This document shows, in pieces, positions 8,901 to 9,806 of a stretch of DNA of 9,806 bases. Source of the DNA: Clostridia bacterium (lineage in GTDB: Bacteria; Bacillota; Clostridia; Christensenellales; Borkfalkiaceae); the NCBI GenBank assembly GCA_017503885.1, contig JAFVSF010000170.1, forward strand, positions 1 to 9,806, written 5' to 3'. Position 1 is the stretch's first letter. Each line of letters begins with the position of its first letter. Both the position numbers and the translations under genes were made by a program. The notes below the pieces were generated by a model that saw nothing but the letters and a program-made list of their open reading frames with translations, searched no databases and was not told the origin of the DNA.

Positions 8901-9602
8901 CCAATCGCGAATACTCTTTCCGTTTACGTGATACAAGTTAAGGAACGCACCACCGTTTTCGTTAGGAGTTGAAGCCGTCCAGTAGTCTGTTCCAGTAGTC
9001 TTTAACAAAATAGCACGGGTATTTGTAGCTTGAATACCTTGATCTATAAAAGATATATCGTCTGAAATGTCAACTACGTTTTCTACTGGAACATACTTCC
9101 ATTGGTCGCTCTGGCTTGCCTTATTTTGTCTGTGAGCAAAATAAAGGTCTGTATCAATAGTGTACGTACCACTACTGTCAGTATGCGTCCATCCCGCCCT
9201 TATAACTACTGTTGCAATATCGTGCCTATTCATGTCTAAAATGTTGCTATTAATCGACACACGATAGAAACTACCGATCGTTCCACCTGCAGGTTGCAAC
9301 GTAACCGTTATTGCACCAGGATGCTCAGCATTAATCTCTGAAAGTGTTTTACCGTTGATTTCGGTAAACTCGAGCATACTTGCCGTTGTAACATTATTCG
9401 TGTAAGTATCCCAATAGGTGTTACCGTTTTGAATACGGAACTCGTAATCGCCTTCAGTGGCAAGTGTCCAACCAGTCGTTGCAAGTGACTGTGCATGAGC
9501 CTTTGGTGCTGGCTTTATGGAAAGGGTAATTCCAAAGCAAAGTGCCAAAACTGCAACAAAGCCAAATAAAAACGACGTTTTCATTTTTCTGGTTTTTGTC
9601 AT
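2958..9602 (-). CDS. Giant secreted multidomain protein with repeats and C-terminal glycoside-hydrolase-like barrel
   Basis: 2214 residues. The start is the ATG at 9602, with AGGAGG at 9612-9607; an in-frame TTG at 9632 lies in a leader hairpin and lacks a ribosome binding site. Order of parts: signal peptide 1-37 (TRKMK, hydrophobic 9-29, likely cut AHA|QS); six diverged modules 41-1070; beta-grasp-like Listeria-Bacteroides-type repeats ~651-724 and ~874-929; jelly-roll/concanavalin-like segment ~1073-1282; partial third beta-grasp repeat ~1300-1362 (GYVFVGW, LYPVW); a module ~1364-1500 (TGIRFLVDID, FSARGYIKV) of a kind I recall from clostridial surface proteins; beta domain ~1530-1600; helical segment ~1601-1680; fibronectin-III-like ~1684-1762; TIM-barrel-like domain ~1769-2135; closing beta-sandwich ~2136-2214. 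There is no LPXTG, dockerin, SLH or C-terminal membrane helix, so it is probably released or held by non-covalent carbohydrate binding. A polysaccharide-degrading or binding role is inferred. Tandem stops end it, followed by the 39-residue ORF. Confidence 0.9.
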   Translation of the reverse strand: MTKTRKMKTSFLFGFVAVLALCFGITLSIKPAPKAHAQSLATTGWTLATEGDYEFRIQNGNTYWDTYTNNVTTASMLEFTEINGKTLSEINAEHPGAITVTLQPAGGTIGSFYRVSINSNILDMNRHDIATVVIRAGWTHTDSSGTYTIDTDLYFAHRQNKASQSDQWKYVPVENVVDISDDISFIDQGIQATNTRAILLKTTGTDYWTASTPNENGGAFLNLYHVNGKSIRDWNKEANAALNAGEITDITYGSGHGTISGNKGVYAPIFVWNADYDAKVGGCYTQTWIPTGYIPNVSSFKVAKGMAWLTDDLTKLYYVSKDVEYVKSGSEFKKVESSVDITDAFKILVQDYTNSNGTMLYYLHTNEVQYWTQQYDSTGAYAINEKEWKGVSDSSLQGGAVQMSYIEFNGTPVYDINATDNGAYGATQGNIASGSKYAPILAFLTPQELGNAIKLQVPSAYPSGSGDAGDNHKTITIKKGFYVLDSSTNIKYEVTRDIQWDYVDGQWVEHVEKIETTVTDAKLFIGKDSTAFAGVQLAGSDYNNAPNTYAGTATTAKSYAQSANFLPYVLIDDKPLATPGEAFLNVWGNYGYFTFRPGNNTATKITILAGCQFPTYNALATGAKEVYVTTEDVTFVKDGSGNWVLQTSSGYTVTFLVDGEDPIVVEVNEDGLWMMDIMPGNPKKAEDEMYTYEFSHWEYEDGTLVDVLDEITSNLTIHAVFTKTLKAGEYNTSISRVTYARDNKNNWMMFRLSDKDYPNAGESYNIPVTEARVSALNLYDKIIVDGYTLRSRIATYGDPVEDPKINLWVDDCFAVRVPGAAGALNGATKVTIRAGAQFPSYKYATDGDEIYYVTTEEVTFVNVGADNGVWERQYKATFVADGEVVETISYLESKGFTAPEVPEKEGYRGVWEAYTANGNITVNAVYTKNPTVLGTTGIIGLRRIDNNSNILIIQPSSSDYPASVDGSWNLGLDVSHLQKFNLLDYVTINGKTLREIGVTEMAINKFTRAGLGLTTTLSDSMTIEIKKGCEIPSYAFWQNPNGEASCYVVDADYTAVYSAGGEDAFAITSAGGNNIPDVFEDHYILSDLSKVGYGKGAFHDGFEVLTHTDGSEGEYKKGYIDSTSFTLSFDFKYDSANYYETFAVMLGTRDLGNGKVSIKTGFGWRFFLLRGEGENISPSQCVQFFSGCDKGYDTHGNFDAPAITGAYFVPGQTYSVVIGYKLLDADTVYTFVSIDGNELAKVQYDLVNAHDTYGTFSAYSPYLNTISFYKENNGATVTVANPGMDMTTLKNSLILNDGSSIPQKIVTDSYVLPELNPAEYGKNGYVFVGWTTNIETYPDLYPAGYKISLQEEGKTLYPVWIKFQMQNGAAVRKGDAKDDRTGIRFLVDIDKPYYEAGKELKYFTELGTILAPTSYLATREFTHQDLGEGYYVQVETTEWNDGDTYSAAFVNLSADQFARAFSARGYIKVQYTTGEGYIYTAYDENEHSRSMYQVATAAINDNKLESDTYYVQQVADITIDSNLNVSKNENAKGGYTIIDSTANGFTISNGAVKTVMINGVRLVMGYDAEIVVGGVIYRVTDFKLSNNGLSVTFDLEPVETNTSLTKIKAQHLAVINGYLNSTAYTKVHKEYIVNYINNNHIVTIINDSETVEDYIETYNTVVEHLASVKTAAELGANNTSEDTLATPTLSKGLGYTVTWTEVDNADYYIVYDDNDYRDGVVVMANADLVYEAEVIGNHNITVTAHSYFEEYNSSTSNLVATPEVKPVFSYKSMLDGLYKFSSTQMSTMGISTTGCYYDSSDKKYFVYYNKDTGWSPDKVDATDWTSPEEFPAHAQRLKDMGNNVILLARDTAGEYKADDTWEASRLRYIMDTAWSMGMKVLVCDEVFYKLSMSDGSDGHATSKAQVTTAINNRQGFADYVTHPAFYGFSLDDEPYDGDDLNAMKYTISALDEACEALGVTDPFYLACLFQSSGSEEVYTGNTLYNYYKDWLSIPGVDNKYLYVDIYTQHAMDYPFYTVTNRYENSFDAVYGNHIGDKANFEFYQAITSHTQNSGTLSEQDLYMSLLYAAAHDVAGYSWFCYFPITGELAGSMVGYDGNGYGNGIGNKASGSYYNAAKTAGYQFELIQGLLDGYDWKTREVSGNLLTTTLSNGTNEATFYVNADEDKMSSSVTVTASGSICYLVGYGVVGVDGAPYQAVSGSVTLQPGQAVICIN
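2961..4298 (-). other. C-terminal (beta/alpha)8 glycoside-hydrolase-like domain of the giant protein
   Basis: Residues ~1769-2214. Barrel-like strand/helix units can be followed: AQRLKDMGNNVILLARD (1834-1850), LRYIMDTAWSMGMKVLVCDE (1866-1885), YVTHPAFYGFSLDDEP (1919-1934), VTDPFYLACLFQ (1959-1970), NKYLYVDIYTQ (1998-2008), FEFYQAITSH (2040-2049) and AAAHDVAGYSWFCYFP (2068-2083). HPAFYGxxLxDEP is the typical fourth-strand motif of many retaining clan GH-A-like hydrolases, with Glu1933 as candidate acid/base. The nucleophile is not clear: Glu2041 near strand 7 or Asp2004 near strand 6 are candidates. A C-terminal beta-sandwich ends in SVTLQPGQAVICIN, a common tail of glycosidases. I cannot assign a CAZy family. 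The domain could also be a non-catalytic barrel. Confidence 0.65.
6393..9482 (-). repeat. Six diverged ~135-175 residue repeats in the giant protein
   Basis: Coding repeats, residues ~41-1070. Approximate units: 41-175, 176-336, 337-512, 513-650, 725-873, 930-1070. Each has a middle motif like INGKTL (82-87 INGKTL; 227-231 NGKSI; 409-413 NGTPV; 572-576 DDKPL; 785-789 DGYTL; 988-993 INGKTL) and an ending like TITIKKG/TKITILAGCQFPTY, then a YVTTEDVTFV-type strand (units 4 and 5 nearly identical there: YVTTEDVTFVK and YVTTEEVTFVN) and a tryptophan- or phenylalanine-containing strand. A DY motif recurs before the middle (TDYW 205, SDYN 540, KDYP 755, SDYP 958). The first three units are contiguous; beta-grasp repeats are inserted after units 4 and 5. 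They look like carbohydrate-binding or surface-display modules; that role is inferred. Confidence 0.75.
6816..7652 (-). repeat. Two beta-grasp (Listeria-Bacteroides-type) repeats flanking module 5
   Basis: First copy: residues ~651-724 (7431-7652), beginning YTVTFLVDGEDPIVVEV, with YEFSHWEYEDGT in the middle and closing NLTIHAVFTK. Second copy: ~874-929 (6816-6983), beginning YKATFVADGEVVETI, with GYRGVWEA and closing NITVNAVYTK. The pattern (Y-x-V/A-T-F start, aromatic 'W' centre, A-V-F/Y-T-K end) is that of the short beta-grasp repeats of internalin-like and other Gram-positive surface proteins. The second copy is shorter than the first. The role is usually structural spacing or surface attachment. 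Confidence 0.7.
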
Positions 9603-9613
9603 TTTCCCTCCTC

Positions 9614-9632
9614 TTGGCTTGTTATAAGCCAA
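9614..9632 (-). other. Leader hairpin directly upstream of the giant gene's ribosome binding site
   Basis: TTGGCTT (9614-9620 plus) and AAGCCAA (9626-9632 plus) form a perfect 7-bp stem with a 5-nt loop. In the message the 3' arm ends right at the AGAGGAGGG that carries the ribosome binding site. Such a stem may stabilise the long message or tune initiation. It also contains an in-frame TTG that is not a credible start. Confidence 0.5.
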
Positions 9633-9708
9633 ATTTGATTAAATATATTTTAACAACTAATAAACGTTTTTTAATTCTAGTTTAACAATCGCATACACCT
9701 ACGCTTAT

Positions 9709-9722
9709 CAATTATATAATTG
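9709..9722. promoter_or_regulatory. 14-nt palindrome at the start of the giant-gene transcript
   Basis: CAATTATATAATTG is a perfect palindrome placed about 2-15 nt downstream of the predicted start site (near 9724) of the promoter at 9731-9759. That is where a repressor dimer would block transcription. It consists almost only of A and T in an AT-rich region, so it could be chance. Confidence 0.3.
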
Positions 9723-9730
9723 CATACTAA

Positions 9731-9759
9731 ATTATATGCCATTTTAACCCATTTGTCAA
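9731..9759 (-). promoter_or_regulatory. Consensus sigma-A promoter of the giant-protein unit
   Basis: On the minus strand TTGACA (9759-9754), a 17-bp spacer and TATAAT (9736-9731) match consensus at all twelve bases. The predicted start near 9724 gives a leader of about 120 nt before the ATG at 9602. No riboswitch class is recognisable in that leader. The remaining bases up to 9806 are AT-rich and I see no gene or clear site in them. Confidence 0.88.
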
Positions 9760-9806
9760 CACATCTTTTATCTTCTCTTTTGCAATTATTGTCATAATTT
9801 ATTAAC

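Noticed and set aside
2958..9602. Possible cell-wall anchor or dockerin in the giant protein
   Set aside because: The C-terminus ends in a beta strand (GQAVICIN) with no LPXTG, hydrophobic tail, SLH triplet or dockerin calcium loops.
9603..9632. Upstream in-frame TTG that would add ten residues to the giant protein
   Set aside because: It has no ribosome binding site, lies inside a hairpin, and the ATG at 9602 has AGGAGG at 4-nt spacing and gives a normal signal peptide.
263..9797. TTGTCAT occurring at 263-269, 349-355 and 9789-9795, with ATTGTCATAA identical at 348-357 and 9788-9797
   Set aside because: Short and AT-rich, in AT-rich intergenic DNA, without consistent placement relative to promoters; chance is sufficient.

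Overview
The window looks like a piece of a low-GC, Gram-positive gut-type genome, most likely Bacillota/Clostridia. The grounds are AT-rich intergenic DNA, strong AGGAGG ribosome binding sites, near-perfect sigma-A promoters (TTGACA, 17 bp, TATAAT), an AraC regulator with a cupin sensor domain, a lipoprotein signal, and a very large secreted protein with Listeria-Bacteroides-type repeats. The exact lineage cannot be fixed from this sequence. I saw no transposase, phage gene, CRISPR array, tRNA or rRNA.

Layout. Positions 1-138 (-) hold the first 46 codons of a lipoprotein that runs off the left edge, with its own promoter at 204-232. It is divergent from an AraC-family regulator at 437-1282 (+). 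The 298-bp gap between them is AT-rich and holds both promoters and a direct repeat that could be an operator. Such pairs (AraC regulator plus divergent lipoprotein) often belong to sugar uptake or surface-sensing loci, but here that is only a suggestion. The regulator converges on a PHP-type metallohydrolase gene at 1338-2717 (-), and a perfectly palindromic hairpin at 1290-1319 separates them.

From 2779 to 9759 lies one compact transcription unit on the minus strand. It has a consensus promoter (9731-9759), a leader of about 120 nt with a small palindrome and a hairpin next to the ribosome binding site, a 2214-residue secreted multidomain protein (2958-9602), a 39-residue ORF (2823-2942) 15 nt behind it, and a strong terminator (2779-2814). 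The next promoter, for the PHP gene, starts directly after that terminator.

The giant protein has a cleavable signal peptide, six diverged copies of a ~135-175 residue module, two beta-grasp-like repeats between the later copies, a jelly-roll-like segment, a further chain of surface modules, and a C-terminal (beta/alpha)8 glycoside-hydrolase-like domain with a DDEP motif. It carries no recognisable wall or membrane anchor. The most intriguing element is the small acidic protein encoded directly behind it with a very good ribosome binding site. It resembles, from memory, short 'MKKxYEKPxLE...F...DVIxTS' proteins of gut Firmicutes whose role is unknown to me.
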